Assembly: GCA_009363875.1 (NCBI GenBank)
Contig: CM018683.1
Span: 48,535,711-48,599,710, forward strand
Direction: 5' to 3'
From: Mikania micrantha
Lineage: Eukaryota > Streptophyta > Magnoliopsida > Asterales > Asteraceae
DNA: 64,000 nucleotides
Below are positions 23,731-35,370 of the stretch, piece after piece. The notes below the pieces were generated by a model. That model saw only the letters and a list, made by a program, of their open reading frames with translations, had not been told where the DNA came from and made no database searches. The position numbers and the translations under genes were made by a program. How positions within the stretch are numbered: the stretch's first letter is position 1; every line of letters begins with the position of its first letter.

Positions 23731-25398
23731 CAAGGTTGTAGAGAACTAGGAAAAAACCCAATGTTTAATGACCTAGACTATAACCTAAGCTACCCAATAG
23801 GACTAAGTGCTATAGTCTTGAGGATACTTAAGATCTAAGTAACTTAAGTGAGCATTAAGTCTACAATAAGCTTGAAAGATCTTAGGGACATTTTTCTAAG
23901 ATTAGATATCGAGTCAAAGAATTTGAACCGGAATTCTATAATTTTAGAAACCGGAATAAATTCTCACACATTTGCATTTAAGGATTTCAGAGGCAAGGAT
24001 CTGTATTCTTAGTATCCTTGATCTGAAATTCTCACACAGAGATCATTATAGAAATTCAGAGGCAAAGATCTGTATTTTCAGTATCTTTGATATGAATTTC
24101 TTGTCATATTCATTATAGGATTTAGAGACAAAGATTGATATCTTTGATCTAAAGTCCTTGTCATATTCATTATAGGAATTCAAATGTCAAGATCTATTAA
24201 TTTAGAGGCTTGATTTGAAATCCTTGTCATATTCATTATAGGAATTCAAATGTCAAGATCTATTAATTTAGAGGCTTGATTTGAAATCCTTGTCATATTC
24301 ATTATAGGAATTCAAATGTCAAGAACTATTAATTTAGAATCTTGAGTTGGAATCCTTGTCATTGTTATCATTGTTATCATTATCAGGTGTTCATTATCAT
24401 AGGAACTTTATAACTTAGAATCTGTGTAACAGTATTCTTTAGTTGAAGTTCTCACAAGAGATCATTATACTCGATACTGTAGGTATTGAGGACCTAGGTT
24501 AATTAACCTAGGACACACATGCTAAAACCTAAGGTTTTAATTTCGAGTAAATTAAGAACCATGGTTTACATAATCATTATCATAGTCACAGAACAAGAGG
24601 CAATCATGAAACAATCATAATCAATCAACAGTTGGAATCTTAGCCCCAAATATAGACGACGGATTAACGCTGATGTGTTGAGGTAAGTGGTGGGTCGGTG
24701 AGAGCTTACCCTATATATAAGCTTATTTCAGTATATTAGGGGGAATCCGGCGTTTGTATTTGGAGTAGGGATTCGGGATCAACTGGACACATGGATCATT
24801 AGTCAAACTCATGGGATACAAACATTTGGGAAACAATCATTGGTGAATCAAATCATAGTGCAATTCAAACTTGGATGAACCAAACATTATGGTGAATCAA
24901 TCAAGTTGTGAACATTCTTTAAATGTAAACCTTAAGTGAAATTCTTAAGTGATTACATCATTAGTACTTACTGACATAGGTTAACAGAAAAGTGTAGAAC
25001 ACACGTATGATTTAGTTCTACATGTTAACAATTGTTAGTAGGTGCACGCATAACATAATCATAGTTCAATCATGGAATCAATCATAGTTCAAGTTGATCA
25101 AAGATCATGAGATTCTTAATCAATGGAACATACTTGGAAATCAGTACAAACGTATTGCCAAATGCTAGCAAGGGCATGATCGTGGTATATCGAAACGGTG
25201 GTGGGCAGCGAGAGTGAGCCCTATATATAAACTATTTTCGGTATATCGGGAAAGTGTCAGTGTGTAGGTTTGGTGGAGAGGGACATCGTACATATTCACA
25301 TGATAAGTATACAAATAAGTTGATAACTTATACGTGTACTGGATCATATTACAATTGAATGATAATACTAGTAGTATGGATATATTACTGACCTTATC
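23731..25398 (+). other. Long untranslated leader of element 2 with repeats
   Basis: No coding frame is supported. Three 66-bp units start near 24159, 24225 and 24291 (CCTTGTCATATTCATTATAG). Two TATA-type modules occur at 24681-24724 and 25186-25230. The second is nearly identical to the LTR promoter module and lies about 170 bp upstream of gag. Confidence 0.75.
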
Positions 25399-28300
25399 AT
25401 GAAAAATTCAATTGTATCCTTCCTCATTACTGACCCGCTTGTGGCTTCTATTCGTAGAATGCCTCCCCGACGTGATCCTAACGGAGGGGGTTCAACAAGT
25501 GGCAACGACGATGAGATCAACAAGATTGCTCGAGCTATCGCTGTTCATATGAGGGAAGTAATCCCTGGTATGGTCACTGATATTACCCAGAATCTTCGGG
25601 GAAGTACTAGTGATTCAGCACATAACTCAAATGCTACGACTACTGGAACTGCTAACTTCACATTCAAGCAGTTCAACGATGCTAAGCCTCCTAAGTACTC
25701 CGGTACTGAAGGAGCTACCGGCCTACTGCAATGGCTGGAAAGCATTGAAGACATTCTCGACTTCACTGGATGCCCTGAGAATCTGAAGGTCAAGATGGCC
25801 TCAAGCGCTTTTCATAAGGGCGCACTCACTTGGTGGAATTCTGAGAAGAACACCAGAGGGCGTGAAGTTGCATTAGCTTTACCATGGGACGGATTCAAGA
25901 ACTTACTTGTGGAAAAGTTTTGTCCACGTCATGAACTGAAGAAACTGGAGGTGGAGATGTGGAATCTGGTGCAAGATAGTGGAGAGAACGCAAAGTATAG
26001 AACTCGGTTCCATGAGTTGTGCATTCTGGTGCCTCATTTGGTTACTCCTCTATCCCGCAGGATAGAGAAATACATTGAAGGTTTGCCTTTGGTTGTCAGA
26101 GGAACTGTTATGGGGAACAACCCCACTACTCTGGAAGCAGCCATTCAACTTGGTGCTACTCTTACTGAAGAGTATGTGAAGTCTGGAGTGCTCACCCGAA
26201 AGGGATTCAAGAGAGCACAGATTGAAGAAGGCAAGAAGCCTGAACAGCACCATCACAAGAAGAAGAAGCAAAAGACAATCAAGAACTTTGCAGCGCTGAC
26301 TGCGGCTGCACCTACTCATGCCACACCTATCACTGCTATGCCACAACCTGCTAATGTCAGAAAGCCTTACACTGGCCCGCTTCCACTTTGCACCAAATGC
26401 CAGTACCATCATCTACCCAACGTTCCATGCAGAAAGTGTCTCAAATGTGGGCGTATGGGACACTTGGCGGCTACATGCCGATCTACTCATCTTGCCGCTA
26501 CAACAACTGCTACCACTACTGCTACAGGTGGAAGGGCCTGTTATAATTGTGGAGCAGAGGGACACTTCAGAAATCAGTGTCCAAAACTCAACAACAATAC
26601 TGCTGCTGCTCGTGCTTTCGTTATTGGAACTGCTGAAGCACGTGAAGAGCCGGCAGTCATCACGGGTACATTTCTTATCAATGATCATTATGTTCCTATC
26701 ATATTTGATACTGGTGCTGATAAAAGTTTTATCTCTGCTCATACTGCTTCTTTGCTAAATATGCAACTATCCACACTTACTGCTCCTTATACTGTAGAAG
26801 TAACGAATGGTAAGACCATAGTTGTAGATTCCATAATTCATGCTTGTGAGCTAAGATTAAATGACCATCTCTTTTCCATCGATCTCATTCCTATGACTCT
26901 CGGAAGCTTCGAAGTTGTAGTAGGAATGGATTGGTTATCCAAAAACAATGCTGAAATCGTATGCTCTGAGAAACTTATTCGAATTCCTCTACCGTCCGGC
27001 GAAACGATGATAGTCTACGGCGAGAAACCATGCCGCGGATTGAAGATTGTATCGTGCATCAAGGCGAGGAAGTATTTGAAGAAGAAATATTATGCTTTCC
27101 TAGCTCATGTAGTGGAAAAGAAACCTGAAAAGAAAGCAGTTGGAGACGTTCCAGTTATCAGAGATTATCCAGACGTATTCCCAGAAGACTTGCCTGGACT
27201 ACCACCAGTCCGACAAGTGGAGTTTAGAATTGATCTCGTCCCTGGAGCAAACCCAGTGGCGAAGTCACCGTATCGATTAGCACCGTCTGAGATGCAAGAA
27301 CTGTCTAGTCAGCTTCAAGAACTTTTAGACAAAGGTTTCATAAGACCGAGTTTCTCTCCATGGGGAGCTCCGGTTCTCTTTGTCAAAAAGAAAGACGGTT
27401 CATTTCGTATGTGCATCGACTATCGTGAGTTGAACAAGTTGACAATCAAAAATAGATATCCTCTGCCCAGGATCGATGATCTGTTTGATCAATTACAGGG
27501 AGCAACTTGCTTCTCTAAGATTGATCTGCGATCCGGGTATCATCAGTTAAGAGTAAATGATGAGGATATACCAAAGACGGCATTTAGGACTCGATATGGA
27601 CACTATGAGTTTGTGGTTATGCCATTTGGGCTGACCAATGCACCCGCAGTGTTCATGGACTTGATGAATCGAGTCTGTAGGCCTTACTTGGATCAGTTTG
27701 TTATCGTCTTTATTGATGATATACTGATTTATTCCAAGTCAGAACAAGAACATGAGGATCATTTGAAGAAAGACTTGGAACTACTAAGAGAGGAACAACT
27801 TTATGCTAAATTCTCAAAGTGTGAATTTTGGCTAAAGGAGGTTCACTTCTTAGGACATGTCATAAACAAAGATGGGATACATGTAGATCCGGCGAAGATT
27901 GAGGCGATTAAGAACTGGACTACCCCATCTACTCCAACAGAGATTCGCTCATTTCTGGGTTTGGCAGGTTATTACAGAAGATTCATTGCAAACTTCTCTA
28001 AGATAGCCTTGCCACTTACCACTTTGACTCAGAAAAGTCAAGCGTTTATATGGGGACAGAAACAGGAAGATGCATTTCAACTTCTTAAACAGAAGTTATG
28101 CAACTCCCCTATCCTTAGTCTTCCAGAAGGCAGTGATGATTTCATTGTCTACTGTGATGCTTCAAACCTTGGTCTCGGTTGTGTACTTATGCAACGGGAC
28201 AAGGTCATTGCTTATGCTTCAAGACAACTTAAGGTTCACGAGAAGAATTACACTACTCATGACCTTGAGTTAGGGGCTGTGGTCTTTGCATTGAAGATTT

Positions 28301-29985
28301 GGAGACACTACCTGTATGGTACTAAATGTGTCATCTATACAGATCACAAGAGCCTACAACACATCCTCAATCAGAAAGAACTCAACATGAGGCAACGACG
28401 TTGGGTTGAGCTTCTAACTGATTACGACTGCGAGATTCGTTACCATCCGGGTAAAGCCAATGTGGTGGCGGATGCTCTTAGTCGCAAGGAACCAGTCAAA
28501 CCAATTCGTGTAAGAGCCATGGAGATCAACACACAGCCAAACTTGAAAGACTTGATTCGTATTGCACAACAACAAGTAGTAACAGACAATCAACTCAAGA
28601 CAGACTTGGATTGTGGCATTGAGAAGAAACTAGAACCTCGATCTGATGGGTTGTTATATCTCAATGGCCGCATTTGGATTCCAAAGTCTGAAGAATTGCG
28701 CACACTCATCTGTGATGAGGCTCATAAGTCGCGATACTCAGTTCATCCTGGAGCCGACAAGATGTATCAAGACTTGAGGACATCTTACTGGTGGCCGGGG
28801 ATGAAGAAAGACATAGCACTGTACGTGGGAAAATGTCTTACATGTTCAAAGGTCAAAGCAGAACATCAAAAGCCTTCGGGACTTCTGCAGCAACCTGAAA
28901 TTCCTCAATGGAAATGGGAGCAAATTTCCATGGATTTCATAACAAAGTTGCCGAGAACTCCGAGAGGTTTCGATTCGATTTGGGTGATCGTTGATCGACT
29001 CACCAAATCTGCTCATTTTCTCCCTATCCGAGAGGATTACAAGATGGAGAAGTTATCCACATTGTACATCAACGAAATCATTGCACGTCATGGTACTCCA
29101 ACATCAATCATATCTGATCGTGATAGTCGTTTCACTTCTCGCTTTTGGCAATCATTGCAAAAGGCTTTGGGAACGCGTGTTAATCTTAGCACGGCGTATC
29201 ATCCTCAAACCGACGGCCAAAGCGAAAGGACTATCCAAACACTTGAAGACATGCTTCGTTCTTGTGTCATTGACTTCGGTGGAAGTTGGGACACTCATCT
29301 CCCACTCATTGAGTTTTCATATAACAATAGCTATCATACGAGCATTCAATGTGCACCATTCGAAGCTTTATATGGTAGAAAGTGCCGATCACCGGTCTGT
29401 TGGACCGAGATTGGTGACTCACAGGTCGTAGGACCAGAACTCATTCAGGAAACATCAGACAAGATCACAATCATTCAGTCACGGCTTAAGGCCGCACGAG
29501 ATCGGCAGAAGAGTTATGCTGATCGACGTCGGAAACCGCTTGAGTTTCAAGTCGGTGACCGAGTCTTACTCAAAGTTTCTCCCTGGAAAGGCGTTGTCCG
29601 ATTCGGGAAGAAAGGGAAACTTGCACCAAGGTACGTTGGACCTTTTGAGATCCTGGAACGGATTGGTCCCGTAGCCTACAAACTCAAACTTCCAGTGGAG
29701 CTAAGCAATGTTCACGATACTTTTCATGTATCGAATCTTAAGAAATGCTTAGCGGATCATGATGTTCAGATTCCACTGGAAGACATACAGATTCAGAACA
29801 ACATGCAATTCATTGAACGTCCAGTTGAGATCATGGATCATGGGGTCAAGAAACTTAAACGCAGCCGTATCCCGATCGTAAAGGTACGATGGGAGGGCAA
29901 ACGCGGTGCTGAGTTCACCTGGGAACGTGAAGACCAGATGAAGCTTAAGTACCCTCATCTTTTTACAGTATCTTCGGCTAGTTAA
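25399..29985 (+). CDS. gag-pol: Element 2 gag-pol polyprotein
   Basis: A single uninterrupted frame of 1528 residues. The start is probably the Met at residue 21 (25459), where the protein begins MPPRRDP, a usual start for this Gag type. The Gag domain is at about 95-265. There are two intact CCHC knuckles (C347, C350, H355, C360 and C381, C384, H389, C394). The protease motif DTGA starts at D437. RT with FIDD, RNase H, and integrase with HHCC and DDE residues follow. The GPF motif and a C-terminal chromodomain occupy about the last 60 residues. All key motifs are present and no lesion is seen, so this copy could be autonomous. Gag and pol are in one frame here, unlike element 1. Confidence 0.95.
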   Translation: MKNSIVSFLITDPLVASIRRMPPRRDPNGGGSTSGNDDEINKIARAIAVHMREVIPGMVTDITQNLRGSTSDSAHNSNATTTGTANFTFKQFNDAKPPKYSGTEGATGLLQWLESIEDILDFTGCPENLKVKMASSAFHKGALTWWNSEKNTRGREVALALPWDGFKNLLVEKFCPRHELKKLEVEMWNLVQDSGENAKYRTRFHELCILVPHLVTPLSRRIEKYIEGLPLVVRGTVMGNNPTTLEAAIQLGATLTEEYVKSGVLTRKGFKRAQIEEGKKPEQHHHKKKKQKTIKNFAALTAAAPTHATPITAMPQPANVRKPYTGPLPLCTKCQYHHLPNVPCRKCLKCGRMGHLAATCRSTHLAATTTATTTATGGRACYNCGAEGHFRNQCPKLNNNTAAARAFVIGTAEAREEPAVITGTFLINDHYVPIIFDTGADKSFISAHTASLLNMQLSTLTAPYTVEVTNGKTIVVDSIIHACELRLNDHLFSIDLIPMTLGSFEVVVGMDWLSKNNAEIVCSEKLIRIPLPSGETMIVYGEKPCRGLKIVSCIKARKYLKKKYYAFLAHVVEKKPEKKAVGDVPVIRDYPDVFPEDLPGLPPVRQVEFRIDLVPGANPVAKSPYRLAPSEMQELSSQLQELLDKGFIRPSFSPWGAPVLFVKKKDGSFRMCIDYRELNKLTIKNRYPLPRIDDLFDQLQGATCFSKIDLRSGYHQLRVNDEDIPKTAFRTRYGHYEFVVMPFGLTNAPAVFMDLMNRVCRPYLDQFVIVFIDDILIYSKSEQEHEDHLKKDLELLREEQLYAKFSKCEFWLKEVHFLGHVINKDGIHVDPAKIEAIKNWTTPSTPTEIRSFLGLAGYYRRFIANFSKIALPLTTLTQKSQAFIWGQKQEDAFQLLKQKLCNSPILSLPEGSDDFIVYCDASNLGLGCVLMQRDKVIAYASRQLKVHEKNYTTHDLELGAVVFALKIWRHYLYGTKCVIYTDHKSLQHILNQKELNMRQRRWVELLTDYDCEIRYHPGKANVVADALSRKEPVKPIRVRAMEINTQPNLKDLIRIAQQQVVTDNQLKTDLDCGIEKKLEPRSDGLLYLNGRIWIPKSEELRTLICDEAHKSRYSVHPGADKMYQDLRTSYWWPGMKKDIALYVGKCLTCSKVKAEHQKPSGLLQQPEIPQWKWEQISMDFITKLPRTPRGFDSIWVIVDRLTKSAHFLPIREDYKMEKLSTLYINEIIARHGTPTSIISDRDSRFTSRFWQSLQKALGTRVNLSTAYHPQTDGQSERTIQTLEDMLRSCVIDFGGSWDTHLPLIEFSYNNSYHTSIQCAPFEALYGRKCRSPVCWTEIGDSQVVGPELIQETSDKITIIQSRLKAARDRQKSYADRRRKPLEFQVGDRVLLKVSPWKGVVRFGKKGKLAPRYVGPFEILERIGPVAYKLKLPVELSNVHDTFHVSNLKKCLADHDVQIPLEDIQIQNNMQFIERPVEIMDHGVKKLKRSRIPIVKVRWEGKRGAEFTWEREDQMKLKYPHLFTVSSAS

Positions 29986-30018
29986 TTTCGGGACGAAATT
30001 CCCTTAACTAGGGGAGAC
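29985..30018 (+). other. Hairpin motif and polypurine tract of element 2
   Basis: TTTCGGGACGAAA (29987-29999), an inverted repeat, precedes the purine run AGGGGAGA (30010-30017) next to the 3' LTR. The tract primes plus-strand DNA synthesis. Confidence 0.8.
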
Positions 30019-33000
30019 TGTAACATTTGTGCATATAGTCATGTAGTTGTAAACAGTGTTAGAACAGTGTCTATTCATGGTTCAGTTCATCAATGTGATT
30101 CGTATGTTCAAAATGTGTGCTTGTGTGTTACAGGATCTTAGTAATCAGAAAACAAGTATGTATTATTTATTTACAGTCGATTTCACTAAGCAAGAACAGT
30201 AACTTGTTATATCGAAACAGTGGTGGGCAGCGAGAGTGAGCCCTATATATATACTGCGTTCGGTGTAACATGTTAGTGTTAGTGCGTAGTGTTGAGACGA
30301 ATATTATGACAATTAATTAATTCAACAAAAATCGTAATCTGTAAGCGAGACTGAGTATAGTTATGGGTGACGATCCATAATAATACGAATGTTGAACTTA
30401 TAATTATGATTAAACGACTTTAAATATTTTAATACGATCGGAAAACGTACGCGATTGCGGGTATACACGTAATTGTGAATGTTTAACGATCCGACAACAC
30501 ACGAAGAGTAAAATAATTAAATTAATTATTTTATATTTTTACAATTTTGAAACTCATCATTTTAATGAGTTTAACAACTCTTTTATTTAAAATCCGCGTA
30601 AAATACGCGTTACGTTCCGGAAACGCGAACCGAGCGACCGAAACGAACCCGAATACCACCCGGGCTATAAAAGCCTTGAAGAAGGCCATTTTCTTCATTA
30701 AATGCAGCCAAACCTCTTCTCTCTCTCTACAAATTCGTTCTCCAACCTCTCTCTAGAAAAACCGAGCATTAAACGCGCGTAACTCTTTCGTTTCTCGACG
30801 GAATTCGGTGTTCTTGGTGTCCACGCGAAGCTCTCAACATTATCTACACGAAAGTACAAGATTTTCGCAGTTTTATCCGGCCAAGAACAAGGTATGCTCG
30901 AATGAATAACCACGAGATTAGGGTTTTCTATACTTGTTGTTCGAAACCTAAGAGGAAACCGGTTATAGCATTTTATTTCTGATTCCGCACCCTTAGCAAC
31001 CTCCTCTGATGTTGAATAACCTAGATCGTGTGTTTAGAAATGAGGTTTTGATGAAGAAGACGATCCAGGAGGACAGGTTCGGGAGGGCTCGACGCACCCA
31101 GCAGTAAGCCGAACCATAAAGGTTTCCTGGCCGAACCCTCATGGACATAGCGAACCCTTACTAGTTCGCTGGATGATTAGCCGAACCCTGGGGTCTTCAC
31201 GAACCTGTGATGAGCTTTCATGCTGCCCACGAACTCTTCTCAGGCGAACCCTATGCGAACCCTCATCAGACTCACGAACTCTCTAATACACGAACCCTAT
31301 GAATTTCATGATGACGAACCCTGTATGTAGATCCTCTCACGAACCCCATGCAGCCGAACCATGCCTACGAACCCTACACTTTGGACGAACCTTCTGCGAG
31401 CCTTAGGGGAAACAACGAACCCTCCACTTCATGGCTAACCTTCACGAACCCTTGCATGGTTCGTTGACTATGTAGCCGAGCCTCTAGTCACCTTTGGCCG
31501 AACCTTAGTGTGTTGAACATGACCAACGAACCTAGCCCATGGAACTTGATAGGTTCGCTGCCCAAAGTTGGCAGCCCACATCTCCTTCGGCCCAATTAGG
31601 GTGTAATCGGCCCAATTCCATTAGTAAGTGGCCCATAGACATAAACTAAGCCCAATTGTGTTATATAGACTCGTTTTGATCTTAAGTGGCCCAATCTTAC
31701 TTTGGAACCTTACTTGGCCTATATATATACATGGGTGGGCTCAACTCAATTCGGTTAGGCCTAAGCAAAGCCATTCGACTACCATGATCCTAATTGGCTC
31801 AATATCGTATTTGGCAAACTACAAGGCTTAAATACATGTTATTGGGCCAACAACACATTCATTTGGCCCATCGTGAACCTAAGTGACACATGGACTTGAT
31901 TCAATAACCATTGTGGTTACATAGGTTCAAAGCATATTATTGAATCATAACTTGACAATTGTGAATTAATCATTAATGGTTTAAGTGTAACTTAACCGTT
32001 CATGGAATTAATTCACAACACAAAGACTTAAACATTTGAACAGTTTTTCACAACTCATGTTAACAAATGGTTTATCAAACACTTAAACAAATGTGAAGCA
32101 AGCATGTTGTTGTACAAAAGATCATTACACAAGTTTCTTGAACCCATGATCAATCAAGTAATCAAGTTAAACAAGTTCAAGTGAACACAAGTCAATCAAC
32201 AAATCAAAGTCTATACAATTATAAATCTTATATCTTATGTATGATTACGATGATATAGGAACAAGTTAGAAGTCCTGTTTGCTACTTGCTAACTGTTTAA
32301 GTTCAAAGTCTACTGCAGACAGGTGAGAACTCTAGCCCCTCTTTTACCGTTTTATAACTGTTTTGGGGTGGAGTTGGCTTTTAAATTTGCTTTTAAAAGC
32401 TAACTGTAGGTCTGGTGTCATTGTTTTCTTATCCAGGATGGAGTTGGCTTTTAAATTTGCTTTTAAAAGCCAACTGCAGGTCTGGTGTCATATGGTTATC
32501 AAAACTGCTGACGTATTATCTAACTCCAAACGTGGTTTGGGACTTGATATTATTGGCTTTCGTGCGAACAGTGATTGGACTGTTTACACTCATTTTCTTA
32601 CTTGATGTTAGTTTGGGTTGCAGCTCATCCGTGTGAATCTTATGATGCTTTAACTTACCTATGCCTTATATCATATACTCATGTTTACAAATGCTTAAAC
32701 CTATTGTTCTCACCAACTACGTCTGTAGTTGACAGTTACTTTTCACGTGTTTCAGGTAATCAGGTTTAAGACATTCTCAGAGGCAACTAAGGAGACCATA
32801 CTAAGATAGAACAAGATGAAGAAACATGCTAGGATGGATTAGAAACACACTAAATCCTAAATGTTTAATTGTCTTGTTTGGAGTCTTATTTTGTAAACTA
32901 TATTTTGGGTCTGTAGTTGTCTTACTTTTGGTAGATAGATTGTCTGTAACTAATCAACTGTCTAAACATTATGAAATGTAGTAATCCATTGTGGTTGTTC

Positions 33001-33079
33001 TTATTCAATACTTGTGCATGATTCAACTGTTCATACGTCACCGCGCCGTGGATTCCGCACGCGGCGCAGGGGTGTGACA
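30019..33079 (+). repeat. 3' LTR of element 2 (internally deleted)
   Basis: It is 3061 bp. It matches the 5' LTR but joins GGGGTGGA directly to GTTGGCTTTT near 32370, so about 665 bp are missing, including the 28-bp array. The short identity TGGA at both deletion ends suggests microhomology or slippage. Confidence 0.93.
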
Positions 33080-33084
33080 ACATG

Positions 33085-35370
33085 TGATTTAGATTATCAT
33101 GCAATAAGGGGCGAAATAATCACACTAGTAATTGCAGTCGCGAATGATCAACAACTTAACCCAAATCACTTGGTACACTTTGTACACAATGTTAGCACCA
33201 TAATTGGTTAATCCAAGTCAGTAAAATTAATGGGTCATTTGGGTCAATAGGTTAAAGTATGTTTTTGTGTTTATTATGTAATATGTAGTATGTTTAAGGG
33301 TATTATATGTCAATACTTAAAGTTATTAACTGTGGTTAGGGTTATATAAACCCAACCATGGTTGAGTGTAAAGTGTTCGAACACATCAGAAATAAAAGAA
33401 TACGTATTTGATTCTTGTTCTTCTTATTCTTGATATTTTGGTTTCTTGATTATGGATGCAAGATGATCCCCTGCCATAATTGTGGTTTACACGCAAATGT
33501 ACTAATTTGTACCATAACCGACGTACATACATGGGCTTTATTATTTGGTGTCTCTTACAATTAGTTTAATTAGCATTATCTATAACATCATGCACGCACC
33601 GAATTAGCACAATATCCATAACATCATACACTTAGGACAAGGACTTCATTAAATTTTAGCATAGGAACTAGAACAAGTTATACATTGAAAGAGGTGTAAA
33701 CACATGGGGTGCCATATGATCAATCACATGAAATTCTTCCTCATTGAGATGCATGTAAACAACCCAGTCCCCATTTCTTGTTGCACTTGGCATGGTAGTT
33801 ACATATCCGGTTCGACTACCCCACGGGACATGATACGAACCAAACTCCGGCTTTCCCCATCCAAAGTCCATATCTTTGATCGGTAAACCTTGTCCAGATG
33901 ACACTACTACAGCCCTTCCTTCAGACTTTTCGTGCCCAAAATATATCCTGGCAACTGCCTTTGTTGGTCGATGTAATTGCACCCAATCGATTAGCCCCCT
34001 AAAATGCTCTTCATTTGTTGTCTCAGCCACAAACCCATGAACCCTATTTGCAACTTCATGAAGTGGCATTGTTTTCAGATCACTATTTGATGCCACACCA
34101 TAGGGAACTGATAGTACATTTCCATAATGGTTTTCAAACAAAGATGAATCATTCTCGTCAACTTGTGTTAGAAATCGACGTCCATCAACCACAACGCCCA
34201 TTCTAGATATCGCATTCGCATTACCATTGCTTCCATCTGCTAATAGCTTCCAAAGATATGATGTAAATGACAAGAATCTGCTTCTTCTGGTTTCGTTTGT
34301 GCTTGCTTTGGATTGAATACGCGCAATTGATTCCGCACGAATATGGTACATGCGACTACCGAGCGGTTCTTCAAAGGATGATGGAGGAGGGAGAGATGTG
34401 ATAGGGATGTAAAGATTGTCAAATGATGTTTCATAACGAGGAGGGTGTCGTGGGTTCAAAATTGAGGGCCGAAATGATGGGGTCTTGAAGATATTAGCCG
34501 ATTGTGAATACTTAGCCCATGCAACTAAGAACATGTTCAATGAGTAGCCATCGCTTAATTGATGGTTAAACGCACATGAGATTATTATGGATCCACATTT
34601 CAACTCGGTCACCTGTTTCATAAAACCATGTTGTTAGTCATGTCAATTGTTGTATTCAAGCTTTGGTTTTAGATTATTAAATCTTTGAATGTTCATTTGG
34701 TCTCATGTAACTTGTGCAGAGCATGTTGTATTGTTATTTAACTAGAGTAGGAGCTCGTGCATTGTAAATATTTAATAGTAAATAATAAAAATTATAAATT
34801 ATAAACGATTTTTGTGATATATTATATTTGAAATAACGTATAAGTTAATATTTTAAGCAAAAAATTATAATAACTTTTTTTTTAAATTTTATGTAAAAGT
34901 ATATTAAAAAAAATATTAATATAAATGTAGAAATTTTAAAATGCATTTTTAAGATATAATTTATTTGAAATTACAAATAAGTTGTTGATTGAAGTAATAA
35001 AATACTAGTATCATAATTTTAGACTTTTTTTAAGTTCGATTTTTTAATACATTTTGATTTTACAAAATTATCTTTCATAAAATGTTATTTCTTTTGCAAA
35101 AATTTCAGTTAGTATGTATTTATTACATGGGTTGTATAAAAATATTTATTTTTAATATATTAATAAATTTGTTTTTTAATCAAACATAAATAATCATTGG
35201 AAACTACCATTTAACCGTTATTAACCTCCGTAAGTGTCAGACCTCACAAATAGCAGTAACCATTGGAAACCGCTATGTAACCTCAGTAACAGTAAGAAAC
35301 CGTCATGTAATCTTCTATTATAAATTACACATATCTCGTTTCAAGATGATCGGATGGCCAAATTTGATTT
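33085..35370 (-). repeat. Duplication copy B, main part
   Basis: It matches copy A (14380-16359). It carries a 302-bp insertion (33190-33491) that A lacks. The 100 bp of 3' flank near 33500-33610 differ from A at about seven sites, while exon 2 appears identical. Confidence 0.9.
33190..33491. mobile_element. Solo LTR, 302 bp (Copia-like or TRIM-like)
   Basis: It starts TGTTAGCACC and ends GGTTTACA. Flanks are CACAA (33185-33189) and CGCAA (33492-33496), a 5-bp duplication with one change. Copy A shows the unoccupied site with a single CGCAA. It contains a TATA-like stretch (GGTTATATAAACCC) and AATAAAAG. No internal region is present. Confidence 0.75.

Larger units (their letters stand above)
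19993..33079 (+). mobile_element. Element 2: complete Ty3/gypsy chromovirus (Tekay/Del type)
   Basis: LTRs at 19993-23715 and 30019-33079 both start TGTAACATTTG and end GTGTGACA. The 5-bp target duplication ACATG is at 19988-19992 and 33080-33084. Copy A of the duplication provides the empty site (ACATATGTGATT at 14376-14387). It has a Met-tRNA primer site, one uninterrupted gag-pol frame and a polypurine tract. I see roughly a dozen substitutions over about 3 kb of shared LTR, so it is young but older than element 1. Confidence 0.95.

Noticed and set aside
25399..25458. First ATG as the Gag start of element 2
   Set aside because: The Met at 25459 begins the usual MPPRR start of this Gag type; the upstream 20 residues are likely leader sequence, though not disproved.
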